DNA from: Pelomonas sp. V22
Lineage (GTDB): Bacteria; Pseudomonadota; Gammaproteobacteria; Burkholderiales; Burkholderiaceae_C
Length of the DNA: 64,000 nucleotides
NCBI RefSeq assembly: GCF_030014915.1
Contig: NZ_JAGIXS010000001.1
Span: forward strand, 1,054,001 to 1,118,000
Reading direction: 5' to 3'
Numbering within the stretch: the first letter of the stretch is position 1; the number at the start of each line of letters is the position of its first letter. This document shows positions 1 through 10,863 of the stretch, piece by piece. The notes beneath the pieces were generated by a model that had not been told where the DNA came from, did no database searches, and saw only the letters and a list, made by a program, of their open reading frames with translations. A program made the translations under genes and the position numbers.

Positions 1-1093
1 GGCGCTGGAAGTCGGGCGAGCTGTCCATCACCGTGGCCAGGGTCTCGCGCGCCAGGCGGGCGGCGTCGGCCACCTCGCCCAAGGCCTCGGCAAAGCCGGG
101 CCGCTCGGCACGCTCCTTCCAGGCCAGCTTGAGCAGGCCGCGGACCTCGCGCCCATTGCCAGAAAGCGGTCCAGCGCAAGCCAGACGCAGCTCGCGCGCC
201 GCCAGCTCCAGTCGCCCCTGCAGCCCTTGCCAGTCCTGCAGGCCGCGCGCCTGCGCCAGGCCCTGGCCCAGCACGTCGCGGGCGAAGTCAATCATTTGCG
301 CCGTGCCGAGCATCGTGCCGAGGAACTGCACGCCCACCTCGGCCAGCTGGTGCGCCTCGTCAAACACCGCCAGCTCCACCGAAGGCAGCAGCTCGGCCAC
401 GCCGCTCTCGCGCAGCGCCAGGTCGGCAAAGAACAGGTGATGGTTGACGACCACGATGTCCGCCTCCATCGCCTCTCGCCGCGCCTTGACGACGTAGCAG
501 TCGCGGTAGTCGGGGCATTCGGAGCCCAGGCAGTTGTCGCGGGTGGAGCTGACGATGGGAATGACGGGCGAGCGCTCGTCCAGGCCCTCGAGCTCGGCAA
601 AGTCGCCGCTGCCCGTCTGCTGGGCCCAGCGCTCGATGCGCGACAAGGCCAGCACCGAGCGGCGATCCGGCAACTCGGCGCTGTGGCGTGCCTGCTTGAG
701 GCGATGCGTGCAGAGATAGCTGCCGCGCCCTTTCAGGAGTGCCGTACGCACGGGCACATGCAGGGCCTCGCACAAGCGCGGCAGGTCGCGGAAGAACAGC
801 TGGTCCTGCAGATTCTTGGTGGCCGTGCTGATCAAGGCCCGGCTGCCGGACAGCAGGGCCGGCACCAGGTAAGCGAAGGTCTTGCCGACGCCGGTGCCCG
901 CCTCCACCACCAGGGTTTCGCGCCGGGCGACCGCGCGGGCCACGGCCGCCGTCATCTGCAATTGCTGCGGGCGCGGCGAATAGCCCTCGTCGGCACGGGC
1001 GAGCGGGCCGCCGGCATCGAAGGCGGCGGCCACCCATTGCTCCAGCTCGCTGGGCGGCTCGGCACCGGCGAGATCGGTGAGTTCAGGAATCAA
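1..1093 (-). CDS. ATP-dependent DNA helicase, DinG/XPD type (C-terminus cut off by window edge)
   Basis: Superfamily 2 helicase expected to unwind DNA 5' to 3' with ATP. Translating the minus strand from 1093 gives an N-terminal part with a Walker A motif (EAGTGVGKT) and a Cys quartet in YLCTHR and DNCLGSECPDYRDC that fits the XPD/DinG iron-sulfur domain. A DEAH box follows (VFDEAHQLAEVG). The frame is open to base 1, so the C-terminal helicase domain is missing. The start is uncertain: an in-frame stop lies just upstream of the TTG at 1091-1093, and the next candidates are internal GTG/ATG codons that still precede the Walker A motif. It could be DinG or its paralogue YoaA; the fragment does not separate them. 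Confidence 0.85.
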   Translation of the reverse strand, partial: MIPELTDLAGAEPPSELEQWVAAAFDAGGPLARADEGYSPRPQQLQMTAAVARAVARRETLVVEAGTGVGKTFAYLVPALLSGSRALISTATKNLQDQLFFRDLPRLCEALHVPVRTALLKGRGSYLCTHRLKQARHSAELPDRRSVLALSRIERWAQQTGSGDFAELEGLDERSPVIPIVSSTRDNCLGSECPDYRDCYVVKARREAMEADIVVVNHHLFFADLALRESGVAELLPSVELAVFDEAHQLAEVGVQFLGTMLGTAQMIDFARDVLGQGLAQARGLQDWQGLQGRLELAARELRLACAGPLSGNGREVRGLLKLAWKERAERPGFAEALGEVADAARLARETLATVMDSSPDFQR

Positions 1094-1105
1094 TGGGGGT
1101 CCAAG

Positions 1106-1309
1106 TCAGGCGGGTTCCTGGGGGTCGCAGGCCAACTCCAGGCGCGCGATCTGGTCGCGCAGCGCCAGGCGGCGCTTCTTGAGCCTTTGCAGGGCCAGCT
1201 CGTCCAGCGGCAGCTGTTCGGCCAGGCGGTCGATCATGCCGTTCAGATCGGCATGCTCGATGCGAAGCTCGATCAGGCGGCGCGACAGCGAGTGAAGTTG
1301 TTCATCCAT
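1106..1309 (-). CDS. DUF465/YdcH-family small protein
   Basis: A 67-residue, highly charged, helical protein with the family signature near its C-terminal half (LQRLKKRRLALRDQI). YdcH/DUF465 proteins are short two-helix coiled coils of unknown biochemical role. It ends 12 bp before the helicase start on the same strand, so co-transcription is possible. A consensus TATAAT hexamer lies 18 bp upstream of its ATG. The family assignment rests on length and the LKKRRLALRD block; the function is unknown. Confidence 0.8.
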   Translation of the reverse strand: MDEQLHSLSRRLIELRIEHADLNGMIDRLAEQLPLDELALQRLKKRRLALRDQIARLELACDPQEPA

Positions 1310-1326
1310 GGCGGCTCGGGTTCCCG

Positions 1327-1332
1327 ATTATA
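1327..1332 (-). promoter_or_regulatory. -10 hexamer for the DUF465 gene
   Basis: A perfect TATAAT reads toward the DUF465 ATG at 1309. The -35 region at 17-18 bp spacing is weak (CAAGAG/CCAAGA). This is the only good -10 in the divergent gap between the DUF465 and PP2C genes. Confidence 0.45.
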
Positions 1333-1374
1333 GTTTTGGCCCAACGCCCTCTTGGAATTTGTTCCAGTCCACGC

Positions 1375-2139
1375 ATGACACGCACTCCGGGTTTCAGGCT
1401 CAATGCCGCCACTGGCACACACCGGGGCGATCGTCTCTACCAACAGGACCAGGTCGAGGTGATCAGCCATCCGCGCGCGCCGGGCTGGGTGCTCTCGGTG
1501 CTGGCCGACGGCATGGGCGGCAAGAGCGGCGGCCGCAAGGCTGCCGACCAGGTCGTGATGACGGCCCACCAGCTGTTCGACCGCTTCGTGCCCGATGAGG
1601 AAAACCCGGCCGAGCTGCTGCGCCAGCTGGTCTCTGAAGCGCACCTGATGATCAAGCTGACGGCCCTGTCCACCGAGGAAGAGCCGCACAGCACCATCGC
1701 CGCCTTCCTGGTGGCGGCCGACCGCCGCTGCTACTGGATTCACACCGGCGACTCGCGCATCTACCTGTTCCGCGGTCCAAACATGATCAAGCGCACGCTG
1801 GACCATTCCTATGTGCAGCGCCTGGTCGACGAAGGCCAGATCACCGAAGACGAGGCGATCAGCCATCCACAGTCCAACCTGCTGACCGGCTGCCTGGGCA
1901 CGGTGCAGGACCCCACACCCACCGAAGACCAGATCGAGCGCCTCGAGATCGGCGACAGCCTGCTCAGTTGCAGCGACGGCCTCTGGCACTACTACAACGA
2001 GCGCGAGCTCGGCACCGTGGTGCACAGCCTGCCGCCGCGCGAAGCGGCCGAACTGCTGATCAGCAAGGCCCGTCAGCGCGCCAAGGGCGGCGGCGACAAC
2101 CTCTCGATGAGCCTGATCAGGCTCGACCCGATCAGCTGA
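1375..2139 (+). CDS. PP2C-family serine/threonine protein phosphatase
   Basis: Metal-dependent phosphatase of about 254 residues, cytoplasmic with no signal peptide. The PP2C motifs appear in order: LADGMGGKSGG (metal-binding Asp), HTGDSRIYL, LLSCSDGLW and a terminal GGGDNLS. The N-terminal RGDRLYQQDQ corresponds to the usual RxxNQD element with Gln replacing Asn. I chose ATG 1375; an in-frame TTG at 1336 would add 13 residues that do not resemble the family. No kinase or FHA gene is adjacent, so the substrate is unknown. It is divergent from DUF465 and convergent with the zapE unit. Confidence 0.9.
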   Translation: MTRTPGFRLNAATGTHRGDRLYQQDQVEVISHPRAPGWVLSVLADGMGGKSGGRKAADQVVMTAHQLFDRFVPDEENPAELLRQLVSEAHLMIKLTALSTEEEPHSTIAAFLVAADRRCYWIHTGDSRIYLFRGPNMIKRTLDHSYVQRLVDEGQITEDEAISHPQSNLLTGCLGTVQDPTPTEDQIERLEIGDSLLSCSDGLWHYYNERELGTVVHSLPPREAAELLISKARQRAKGGGDNLSMSLIRLDPIS

Positions 2140-2143
2140 TCGC

Positions 2144-2785
2144 TCAGCGGCTGGCGGCCGAGGCCGCTGGCAGCGCGGCAATCGAGGCCGCACTCGGCAC
2201 CGGGAGACCGGCCGCCGGCTTGCTGGATCGACGCGCGTTGCGCTCCTGTACGGCCTTGGCATGGGCCTCCATCGTGGCCTGCCGTTGGCGAGCCTGGCGC
2301 ACGCGCTCGGCAGCCTGCTCCTCGTCCTTCTGCAGTTGTGCAGCCTTGCGCGCCGCCTGAGCCGCAGGATCGCGCACCACATGCGGTGCTGGCGCTGACG
2401 AATGGCTGGCCGCGCGGGTGGCCGCGCGGGAGGCAGGCGCAGAGGCTACATCGGCCGCCTGTCGCACCGAGCTGCGCAGCGACTGGCTCAGCGCGCGGTT
2501 GGCGCGCAGTTCCTCATCCAGCGAACGCTCGCGTTCCAGCAGTGGCTGGAGGCTGGCACGGTGCTCGGCCATGGCCTTGTCGCGGCACTTGTTGACCTCG
2601 AAGCGCTTGGCGCATTCGGCCAGGCGCTCCGCATGGCGGGCCTCCAGCTCATGCTGCTGACGACGCAGGCGCGCCCGTTCACTGCCGTCGTCCTCGGCCG
2701 GGCGGGCCGAGGCCTGCGAGGCAGCCAGGGCCAGCACCAGGAAGGGAATCGCGAGGCTTCGGAGTTGCATCGGCCGGGTCTTCAT
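2144..2785 (-). CDS. Secreted coiled-coil protein of unknown function, coupled to zapE
   Basis: A 213-residue protein with a Sec-type signal peptide (basic MKTRPMQLR, hydrophobic core to about residue 24, ending ASA). A charged helical region follows with a conserved-looking pair of cysteines (ECAKRFEVNKCRDKA), then an Ala/Arg-rich coiled coil (about 110-185) and a Pro/Ala tail. Its ATG overlaps the zapE stop in TGATG, so it is very probably translated by re-initiation after zapE. I do not recognise a named domain. The two cysteines separated by eight residues could form a periplasmic disulfide (inference). Confidence 0.75.
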   Translation of the reverse strand: MKTRPMQLRSLAIPFLVLALAASQASARPAEDDGSERARLRRQQHELEARHAERLAECAKRFEVNKCRDKAMAEHRASLQPLLERERSLDEELRANRALSQSLRSSVRQAADVASAPASRAATRAASHSSAPAPHVVRDPAAQAARKAAQLQKDEEQAAERVRQARQRQATMEAHAKAVQERNARRSSKPAAGLPVPSAASIAALPAASAASR

Positions 2786-3885
2786 CAAGTCAAGGACGTA
2801 TCGACTTCGCGCCGCTCCAGCGACAGGTATTCCTTCGACTGCATCTCCTGCAGCCGCGATACCGTGCGCGGGAATTCGTGCGCCAAGGGTCCCTCGGTGT
2901 AGAGCTGCTCCGGCGGCACGGCGGCCGAGATGATCAGCTTGACGCGGCGGTCGTAGAGCACGTCCACGAGCCAGGTAAAGCGGCGCGCCTCGCTGGCCAG
3001 GCGGACGGGCATCTCCGGCACGCCTGACAGGATCAGCGTATGGAACTGCGACGCCAGTTCCAGATAGTCGTTCTGCGAGCGCGGACCGCCGCACAGCGTC
3101 TGGAAGTCGAACCACACGACGCCACCGGCCCGGCGGCGCGCGCGCAGTTCCCGGTGCTCAATGTGCAAGAGCGGGCTCTCGTCGCGGGCCTCGGCCAGGG
3201 ACTCGAAGGCCGTGTTCAGCGCGGCATCGGCCTTGTCGTCCAGCGGCGTGTGGTACAGCTCCACATGCTCCAGCGAGCGCTGGCGGTAGTCGGTGCCGTT
3301 GTCGACGCTCAGCACCTCCAGCTTCTCGTTCAGCAGCGCGATGGCGGGCAGGATGCGGTCGCGGTGCAGGCCGTTGGGATAGAGCTCGTCCGGCTTGAAG
3401 TTCGAGGTGGTGACGATGGACACGCGGTGCTTGAACATCGCATCCAGCAACCGGTGCAGGATCATCGCGTCGGTCACATCCGCCACATGGAACTCGTCGA
3501 AGCAGATCAGGCGGAATCGCTTGGCAATGCGCTTGCCCAGCTCCTCCAGCGGGTCGGCAATGCCCTTCAGCTCCTGCAGCTCTCGGTGCACCTCACGCAT
3601 GAACTCGTGGAAGTGCAAACGCGTTTTGCGCGTAAGCGGCACGGCCTGGAAGAAGCAGTCCATCAAAAAGCTCTTGCCGCGCCCGACACCGCCGTACATA
3701 TAGACGCCACGCGGCAGTGGCGGGCGCACCAGCAGCTTGGTCACGGCGTTGCTGCGGCGGGCCTTGTAGTCGGCCCATTCATCCTGGCAGCGCTGTAGCG
3801 CAGCCACGGCGCGCAGCTGCGCCGGGTCGGCGGTGTAGCCGCGCTCTTTCAGGGTTTGCTGGTACAGCTCGGTGACCGAGGTCAT
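2785..3885 (-). CDS. zapE: Cell division protein ZapE (AFG1-like ATPase)
   Basis: 366-residue AAA-type ATPase. In E. coli ZapE binds FtsZ and modulates the Z ring under stress; mitochondrial AFG1 is the homologue. Visible motifs are the Walker A GGVGRGKSFLMD, Walker B LICFDEFHVAD, and a sensor-like TTSNFKPDELYPNGL block typical of the family. Length is normal. ATG 3885 is preferred over the TTG at 3903, with a weak GGAAT seven bases upstream. The stop codon overlaps the start of the secreted coiled-coil gene by one base. Confidence 0.93.
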   Translation of the reverse strand: MTSVTELYQQTLKERGYTADPAQLRAVAALQRCQDEWADYKARRSNAVTKLLVRPPLPRGVYMYGGVGRGKSFLMDCFFQAVPLTRKTRLHFHEFMREVHRELQELKGIADPLEELGKRIAKRFRLICFDEFHVADVTDAMILHRLLDAMFKHRVSIVTTSNFKPDELYPNGLHRDRILPAIALLNEKLEVLSVDNGTDYRQRSLEHVELYHTPLDDKADAALNTAFESLAEARDESPLLHIEHRELRARRRAGGVVWFDFQTLCGGPRSQNDYLELASQFHTLILSGVPEMPVRLASEARRFTWLVDVLYDRRVKLIISAAVPPEQLYTEGPLAHEFPRTVSRLQEMQSKEYLSLERREVDTSLT

Positions 3886-3947
3886 GCAGGATTCCAAATG
3901 CAAAGGGGCGACCCATGCCGCCCCTTGTCTTTCAAATCACACGCGCA

Positions 3948-5366
3948 TCAGAAGTTGAGCGTGCGCTTGTCGATGGCCAGGGCCGCTTCCTTGGTCGCTT
4001 CGCTCAGGGAGGGGTGAGCATGGCAGATGCGCGCAATGTCCTCGGCTGAAGCCTTGAACTCCATCGCCACCACGGCCTCAGAGATCAACTCCGAAGCGAA
4101 GGGGCCGATGATGTGGACACCGAGAATTTCGTCGGTCTTGGCATCCGCCAGGAACTTGACGAAGCCCTGCGTGTCGCCCAGGGCGCGGGCCCGGCCATTG
4201 GCCAGGAAGGGGAACTGCCCGGCCTTGTAGGCCACGCCGTCCGCCTTGAGTTGCTGCTCGGTGCGGCCCACCCAAGCAATCTCGGGGCTCGTGTAGATCA
4301 CCCAGGGGATGGTGTTGAAGTTGACGTGACCGTGCTGGCCGGCAATGCGCTCGGCCACGGCAACGCCTTCTTCCTCGGCCTTGTGCGCCAGCATCGGGCC
4401 ACGCACCACGTCGCCCACCGCCCAGACGTTAGGCAGGTTGGTCTTGCAATCGGCATCCACGACGATGGCGCCGCGCTCGTCCAGCTGCAGGCCCACGGCC
4501 TCGACGTTCAGGCCGATGGTGTTCGGCACGCGACCGATGGAAACGATCAGCTTGTCGACATCCAGCTTCTGCTCGGCGCCCTTGGCATCGGTGTAGGCCA
4601 CCGAGACGCCACCCTTGCCGGGCTTGACTTCGCTGATCTTGACGCCCAGCTCGATCTTCAGCCCCTGCTTCTTGAACAGCTTGGCCGCTTCCTTCGCCAC
4701 CGACTCATCGACGGCCGCCAGGAAGGCCGGCAGCGCTTCCAGCACCGTGACCTCCGCGCCCAAGCGACGCCAGACCGAACCCATCTCCAGGCCGATGACG
4801 CCGGAGCCGATCACTCCCAGCTTCTTCGGCACCGCACCCACGCGCAAGGCGCCGTCGTTCGACAGGATCAGCTCCTCATCGAACGGCGCGCCCGGCAGCG
4901 CGCGGGCGTTGGAGCCAGTGGCCACGATCACGTGCTTGGTCTGCACCGTTTCATCGCCGGCCTTCAGCTCGTACACGCCATCCTTGGCTGCGACGAAAGA
5001 GCCGCGGCCGTGGAAGAACGTCACCTTGTTCTTCTTGAACAGGTAGAGGATGCCGTCGTTGTTCTGCTTCACGACGGTGTCCTTGCGGGCCAGCATCTTG
5101 GCCACGTCCATCTTGACCTCGCCGGTCGAGATGCCGTGGTCCGCGAAGTGGTGCATCGCGTGCTCGAAGTGCTCGCTGGACTGCAGCAGGGCCTTGGACG
5201 GAATGCAGCCGACGTTGGTGCAGGTGCCACCAGGCGCCGGACCGCCCTTCTCGTTCTTCCACTCGTCCACGCAGGCCACGTTGAAGCCCAGCTGCGCTGC
5301 ACGGATGGCAGCGATGTAGCCGCCGGGGCCGCCACCGATGACGACGACGTCGAATTGCTTGCTCAT
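3948..5366 (-). CDS. lpdA: Dihydrolipoyl dehydrogenase (E3)
   Basis: 472-residue FAD flavoprotein that reoxidises dihydrolipoamide with NAD+, here the E3 of the 2-oxoglutarate dehydrogenase complex. The N-terminal FAD Rossmann motif ([13 protein letters not shown]), redox disulfide ([13 protein letters not shown]), NAD-binding [17 protein letters not shown] and C-terminal catalytic HAHPSLSE are all present. It is the last gene of odhA-odhB-lpdA, 11 bp downstream of odhB. It may also serve pyruvate dehydrogenase, but the context points to the OGDH complex. Confidence 0.97.
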   Translation of the reverse strand: MSKQFDVVVIGGGPGGYIAAIRAAQLGFNVACVDEWKNEKGGPAPGGTCTNVGCIPSKALLQSSEHFEHAMHHFADHGISTGEVKMDVAKMLARKDTVVKQNNDGILYLFKKNKVTFFHGRGSFVAAKDGVYELKAGDETVQTKHVIVATGSNARALPGAPFDEELILSNDGALRVGAVPKKLGVIGSGVIGLEMGSVWRRLGAEVTVLEALPAFLAAVDESVAKEAAKLFKKQGLKIELGVKISEVKPGKGGVSVAYTDAKGAEQKLDVDKLIVSIGRVPNTIGLNVEAVGLQLDERGAIVVDADCKTNLPNVWAVGDVVRGPMLAHKAEEEGVAVAERIAGQHGHVNFNTIPWVIYTSPEIAWVGRTEQQLKADGVAYKAGQFPFLANGRARALGDTQGFVKFLADAKTDEILGVHIIGPFASELISEAVVAMEFKASAEDIARICHAHPSLSEATKEAALAIDKRTLNF

Positions 5367-5377
5367 GATTTCAGTCC

Positions 5378-6664
<1,287 letters not shown>

Positions 6665-6702
6665 GATTTGTTCTTTCGATTCTGTTCAGTACCGAGGCCG
6701 GC

Positions 6703-9558
6703 TTACTTCGTCAGGATGAAGCCCTTGAGCTTCGCGAAGGCCTGATCCAGCAGGGCCTTCTGCTGTTCCTGGTGCAGGTGCGCATAACCGCAGGCCGGCG
6801 AGGCCGAGGCCGGGCGGCCGGCAAAGCCGAGCTTCTGGCCGTCGGCCATGTTCTCGTGGATGTAGTGCTGCACGAAGAACCAGGCGCCCTGGTTCTGCGG
6901 CTCGTCCTGGCACCACACGATGTCGGTCGCGTTCGGGTACTTCTTGATCTCGGCGGCGAAGGCCTTGTGCGGGAAGGGATAGAGCTGTTCGACGCGGATC
7001 ACGGCCACGTCGCTCGCCTTCTTCTCTTCGCGCTTCTTGACCAGGTCGTAATAGACCTTGCCCGAGCAGGCGATCACGCGCTTGACCTTGGCGGCGTCGA
7101 TGCTCGCATCCTGCTCGCCGATCACCGTCTTGAACTCACCCTTGGTGAAGTCGGAGAGCGGCGAGGTGGCATCCTTGGCACGCAGCAGGCTCTTCGGGGT
7201 CATGATGACCAGCGGCTTGCGGAACATGCGCAGCATCTGGCGGCGGAGCACGTGGAAGATCTGCGCCGCATTGGTCGGCTGCACGATCTGCATGTTGTTG
7301 TCCGCGGCCAGCTGCATGAAGCGCTCCAGGCGGGCCGAGCTGTGCTCGGGGCCCTGGCCTTCGTAGCCATGCGGCAGCATCATCGTCAGGCCGTTGGAGC
7401 GGCCCCACTTCACCTCGCCGGAGGCGATGAACTGGTCGATGACGACCTGCGCGCCGTTGACGAAGTCGCCGAACTGGGCTTCCCAGATGGTCAGCGTGTT
7501 CGGCTCGGCAGCGGCATAGCCGTACTCGAAGCCCAGCACAGCCTCTTCCGACAGGATGGAGTCGATGACGGTGAACGGCGCCTGGCCGTCCGCCACGTTT
7601 TGCAGCGGGATGTAGGTGCCGTCGTCCCAGTTCGCGCGGTTCTGGTCGTGCATGACCGCGTGACGGTGGGTGAAGGTGCCACGGCCGCTGTCCTCACCGG
7701 ACAGACGCACCGGGTAGCCCGAGGCCACCAGCGAGGCAAAGGCCATCGATTCGCCCATGCCCCAGTCCACGTTGGTCTCGCCACGGCCCATCGCGGCGCG
7801 GTCGGCATACAGCTTCTGCACCAGGTTGTGGGCGGCAAAGTCCTTGGGCAGCGTCGTCAGCCTCTCAGCGAGGCGCTTCCATTCGGTGGCGGGAATGGCG
7901 GTGTCGCAGCTGTCGGTCCACTTCTTGCCGAGGAAGGGCGACCAGTCGGTGGCGAACTTGCTCTTGAAGTTGGTCAGCACCGGATCGACCGTGTGGCGGC
8001 CTTCGTCCATGGCCGCACGGTAGGCCTTGATCATCTCGTCCGGGCCTTCGGCGCTCAGCACGTTCTGCGCGACCAGCTTGTCGGCGTAGACCTTGCGGGT
8101 GCCGGGGTGGGCGCCGATCTTCTTGTACATCAGCGGCTGGGTCAGGGCCGGCGTGTCCTGCTCGTTGTGGCCCAGCTTGCGGAAGCAGACGATGTCCAGG
8201 ACCACGTCCTTCTTGAACTCGGCGCGGTAGTCCATGGCCAGTTGCGTGGCCCACACGACGGCTTCGGGGTCGTCGCCGTTCACGTGCAGCACCGGGGCCT
8301 CGATCATCTTGACGACGTCGGAGCAGTACCAGGTGGAGCGCAGGTCGCGCGGGTCGCTGGTGGTGAAGCCGATCTGGTTGTTGATGACGATGTGGACCGT
8401 GCCGCCGGTGCGGTAGCCCCGGGTCTGGGCCATGGCCAGCGTTTCCTGCACGACGCCCTGACCACCGAAGGCCGCGTCACCGTGCACCAGCACCGGCAGG
8501 ACCTGGTCGCCGGCGGTGTCGCCACGGCGGTCCTGGCGGGCGCGCACGCTGCCTTCGACGACCGGATTGACGATTTCCAGGTGGGAGGGGTTGAAGGCCA
8601 GCGACAGGTGGACCGGGCCGCCTGCGGTGGATACGTCGGAGCTGAAGCCCTGGTGGTACTTCACGTCACCGGCGGGCAGGTCTTCGGCGGCCTTGTGCTC
8701 GAACTCGGCGAACAGGTCCTTGGGCATCTTGCCCAGCGTGTTCACCAGGACGTTCAGGCGGCCGCGGTGGGCCATGCCTATGACGATTTCCTGCACGCCG
8801 CGCTCGCCGCCGCGCTTGATCAGTTCGTCCATCGCGGCGATGAAGCTCTCGCCGCCTTCCAGCGAGAAACGCTTCTGGCCGACGTACTTGGTGTGCAGAT
8901 AGCGCTCCAGGCCCTCGGCAGCCGTCAGGCGCTCGAGGATCTGCTTCTTCTTCTCGGCCGTGAAGCTGGGCTTGCTGCGGGCCTTTTCCAGGCGCTCCTG
9001 CCACCAGCGCTTCTCGGCCGGGTCGGAGCCGTGCATGAACTCGGCGCCGATGGAGCCGCAGTAGGTCTCGCGCAGCGCTTGCACGATCTGGCGCAGCGTC
9101 ATCGTCTCGCCACCGAAATAGCTGTTCACAGCGCTGAACGAGATGTCCATGTCGGACTCGGTCAGGTCGTAGAACGCGGGGTCGAGTTCGGGAATCTTGG
9201 GGCGCTCGGCGCGCTTGAGGGGGTCCAGCTCCGCCCAGCGATTGCCGAGGAAGCGGTAGGCCGCGATCAGCGACTGGACGTGGACCTGCTTGCGGGCGAC
9301 GGCGAGGTCGGCACTGCTGGCCTTGTTGGCGAAGGCATTGGCCTTGGCGCGCTGTGCGAAGGATTCGATGACCGGGGCGTGGGCCACATCGCGGGCTTCG
9401 GTGCCGTCGGTCGCGGGGACATGCTGGAGCGCGTCAAAGTAGGCGCGCCAGTTGTCGGGCACGGAGCCCGGGTTGTCGAGGTAGGCCTCGTACATCTCTT
9501 CGACGTAGGGCGCATTGCCCCCGAACAGGTACGAGTTGGACCTGTATTGCTGCATCAT
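6703..9558 (-). CDS. odhA: 2-oxoglutarate dehydrogenase E1
   Basis: 951-residue thiamine-diphosphate enzyme that decarboxylates 2-oxoglutarate. It begins with MMQQYRSNSYLFGGN, the E2-binding N-terminal helix segment typical of betaproteobacterial OdhA. The active-site block GMAHRGRLNVLVNTLGK, the NPSHLEIVNPVVEGSVRA stretch and the ThDP motif GDAAF through INNQIGFTTS are intact. I start at ATG 9558: AGAGGTGA lies about five bases upstream and overlaps the alternative GTG at 9567, so that GTG is more likely part of the Shine-Dalgarno. It is the first gene of odhA-odhB-lpdA. Confidence 0.97.
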   Translation of the reverse strand: MMQQYRSNSYLFGGNAPYVEEMYEAYLDNPGSVPDNWRAYFDALQHVPATDGTEARDVAHAPVIESFAQRAKANAFANKASSADLAVARKQVHVQSLIAAYRFLGNRWAELDPLKRAERPKIPELDPAFYDLTESDMDISFSAVNSYFGGETMTLRQIVQALRETYCGSIGAEFMHGSDPAEKRWWQERLEKARSKPSFTAEKKKQILERLTAAEGLERYLHTKYVGQKRFSLEGGESFIAAMDELIKRGGERGVQEIVIGMAHRGRLNVLVNTLGKMPKDLFAEFEHKAAEDLPAGDVKYHQGFSSDVSTAGGPVHLSLAFNPSHLEIVNPVVEGSVRARQDRRGDTAGDQVLPVLVHGDAAFGGQGVVQETLAMAQTRGYRTGGTVHIVINNQIGFTTSDPRDLRSTWYCSDVVKMIEAPVLHVNGDDPEAVVWATQLAMDYRAEFKKDVVLDIVCFRKLGHNEQDTPALTQPLMYKKIGAHPGTRKVYADKLVAQNVLSAEGPDEMIKAYRAAMDEGRHTVDPVLTNFKSKFATDWSPFLGKKWTDSCDTAIPATEWKRLAERLTTLPKDFAAHNLVQKLYADRAAMGRGETNVDWGMGESMAFASLVASGYPVRLSGEDSGRGTFTHRHAVMHDQNRANWDDGTYIPLQNVADGQAPFTVIDSILSEEAVLGFEYGYAAAEPNTLTIWEAQFGDFVNGAQVVIDQFIASGEVKWGRSNGLTMMLPHGYEGQGPEHSSARLERFMQLAADNNMQIVQPTNAAQIFHVLRRQMLRMFRKPLVIMTPKSLLRAKDATSPLSDFTKGEFKTVIGEQDASIDAAKVKRVIACSGKVYYDLVKKREEKKASDVAVIRVEQLYPFPHKAFAAEIKKYPNATDIVWCQDEPQNQGAWFFVQHYIHENMADGQKLGFAGRPASASPACGYAHLHQEQQKALLDQAFAKLKGFILTK

Positions 9559-9950
9559 TTCGCTCACCTCTTACCCCGGCTTCCAGGGATTTGGCTGGTT
9601 GATAAACCTTCCGCGACACGGCTCGACCGGTTGGCGGATTGCGACCCACCTTCGCTGTTGCCAACAAAAGGGACGGGAAGGACCAAAAGTCTCAGGGCAC
9701 GAACTTTAGCACTGCCGGGCCATCCGGGCAGGCCCAGGGTTGCCGTTTTGCGCCGTGCCAGAGCGGCAGGATTTGGCACCGGTAGGGTTCCAGCGGCCGG
9801 TCCATCCCCTCCCCAACCAAGACCCAGTCAGGCGGTCGGCGGCAAGGCCAAACGTTTGCGATTCAGTCCCCCTTGGCCTAGACTTCGCCCTTGCACGGCC
9901 AGGCCCCGCCATTGAATGGTCTGCCGTCGGGACACAGATCAGGAGTTCCC
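9559..9950. promoter_or_regulatory. 392-bp divergent intergenic region between odhA and the 2OG oxygenase
   Basis: No convincing gene lies here. It must hold the odhA promoter (minus) and the oxygenase promoter (plus, listed separately). A short dyad TGTTG-C-CAACA at 9656-9666 lies about 100 bp upstream of odhA and could be an operator. I could not identify a clear -35/-10 pair for odhA. Confidence 0.4.
9856..9884 (+). promoter_or_regulatory. Sigma-70 promoter for the 2OG-Fe(II) oxygenase gene
   Basis: TTGCGA at 9856-9861 and TAGACT at 9879-9884 are separated by exactly 17 bp. The predicted start near 9891 gives a leader of about 60 nt to the ATG at 9951, which has AGGAG five bases upstream. 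Confidence 0.6.
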
Positions 9951-10793
9951 ATGCAAGTTCGAGTCGTCGACTACCGCGCCCCCGATGCCGCGGAACAATT
10001 CACCCGTTCGCTGCACGAAACCGGCTTCGGCGTGCTGGTCAACCATCCGATCCAGCAGGCGCTGGTCGAGAAGATTTACGCCGACTGGCTGCAGTTCTTC
10101 GGCACCGAAGAGAAGCACCAGTTCGCCTTCTCCAAGGAAAAGCAGGACGGCTACTTCTCGACCGAGATCTCCGAGACCGCCAAAGGCGCGACGCAGAAGG
10201 ACATCAAGGAGTACTTCCACATCTACCCTTGGGGCCGCGTGCCCGCGCAGCTCAAGGCCGATGCCGACACCTATTACAAACAGGCAAACGAGCTGGCCGA
10301 GGAGCTGCTCTCCTGGGTGGAGCGCTACACGCCGCCGGAGATCGCCAAGCACTACCGCGAGCCGCTGTCCAACATGATCAAGGGCAGCCAGCAGACGCTC
10401 TTGCGCGTGCTGCGTTACCCGCCGCTGACCGGCAATGAGCCGGCCGGCTCGATCCGTGCCGCCGCCCATGGCGACATCAATCTCCTGACCATCCTGCCAG
10501 CGGCCAATGAGCCGGGCCTGCAGGTGCAGGGCAAGGACGGCAACTGGCACGACGTGCCCTGCGACTTTGGCACCTTGACGATCAACATCGGCGACATGCT
10601 GCAGGAGGCCTCGCAAGGCTACTACCCCTCGACCCAGCACCGCGTGGTCAACCCGACCGGCGAAGGCGCGAAGAAGAGCCGCGTCTCGCTGCCACTGTTC
10701 CTGCACCCGCGCAACGACGTGGTGCTGTCGGACCGCTACACGGCCCACAGCTACCTGGAAGAGCGCCTGCGCGAGCTGGGCGTCAAGAAGTAA
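9951..10793 (+). CDS. 2-oxoglutarate/Fe(II)-dependent oxygenase, isopenicillin N synthase-like
   Basis: 280-residue non-heme iron oxygenase of the IPNS-like group. The iron triad is visible as AAHGDINLLTIL (His-x-Asp) and STQHRVVNP (distal His), followed by the 2-oxoglutarate-binding Arg in KKSRVSLPLFLHP. No signal peptide. The substrate cannot be inferred; no biosynthetic cluster surrounds it. A Shine-Dalgarno AGGAG precedes ATG 9951, a good promoter lies upstream and a terminator follows at 10812, so it is probably monocistronic. Confidence 0.9.
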   Translation: MQVRVVDYRAPDAAEQFTRSLHETGFGVLVNHPIQQALVEKIYADWLQFFGTEEKHQFAFSKEKQDGYFSTEISETAKGATQKDIKEYFHIYPWGRVPAQLKADADTYYKQANELAEELLSWVERYTPPEIAKHYREPLSNMIKGSQQTLLRVLRYPPLTGNEPAGSIRAAAHGDINLLTILPAANEPGLQVQGKDGNWHDVPCDFGTLTINIGDMLQEASQGYYPSTQHRVVNPTGEGAKKSRVSLPLFLHPRNDVVLSDRYTAHSYLEERLRELGVKK

Positions 10794-10811
10794 GCACCTT
10801 CTGCCCCGTCA

Positions 10812-10839
10812 AACGCCGCTTCATCGAAGCGGCGTTTTT
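10812..10839 (+). terminator. Rho-independent terminator after the 2OG oxygenase gene
   Basis: A perfect 11-bp stem (AACGCCGCTTC / GAAGCGGCGTT) with a 3-nt loop, followed by a T run. It begins 19 bp after the stop codon. Confidence 0.9.
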
Positions 10840-10863
10840 CATGGGCGCCGCTACATTCGCCGC

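Noticed and set aside
6772-9915. A 1047-codon plus-strand frame opposite odhA
   Set aside because: Antisense shadow of a highly expressed GC3-rich gene; no recognisable motif and no ribosome-binding site of note.
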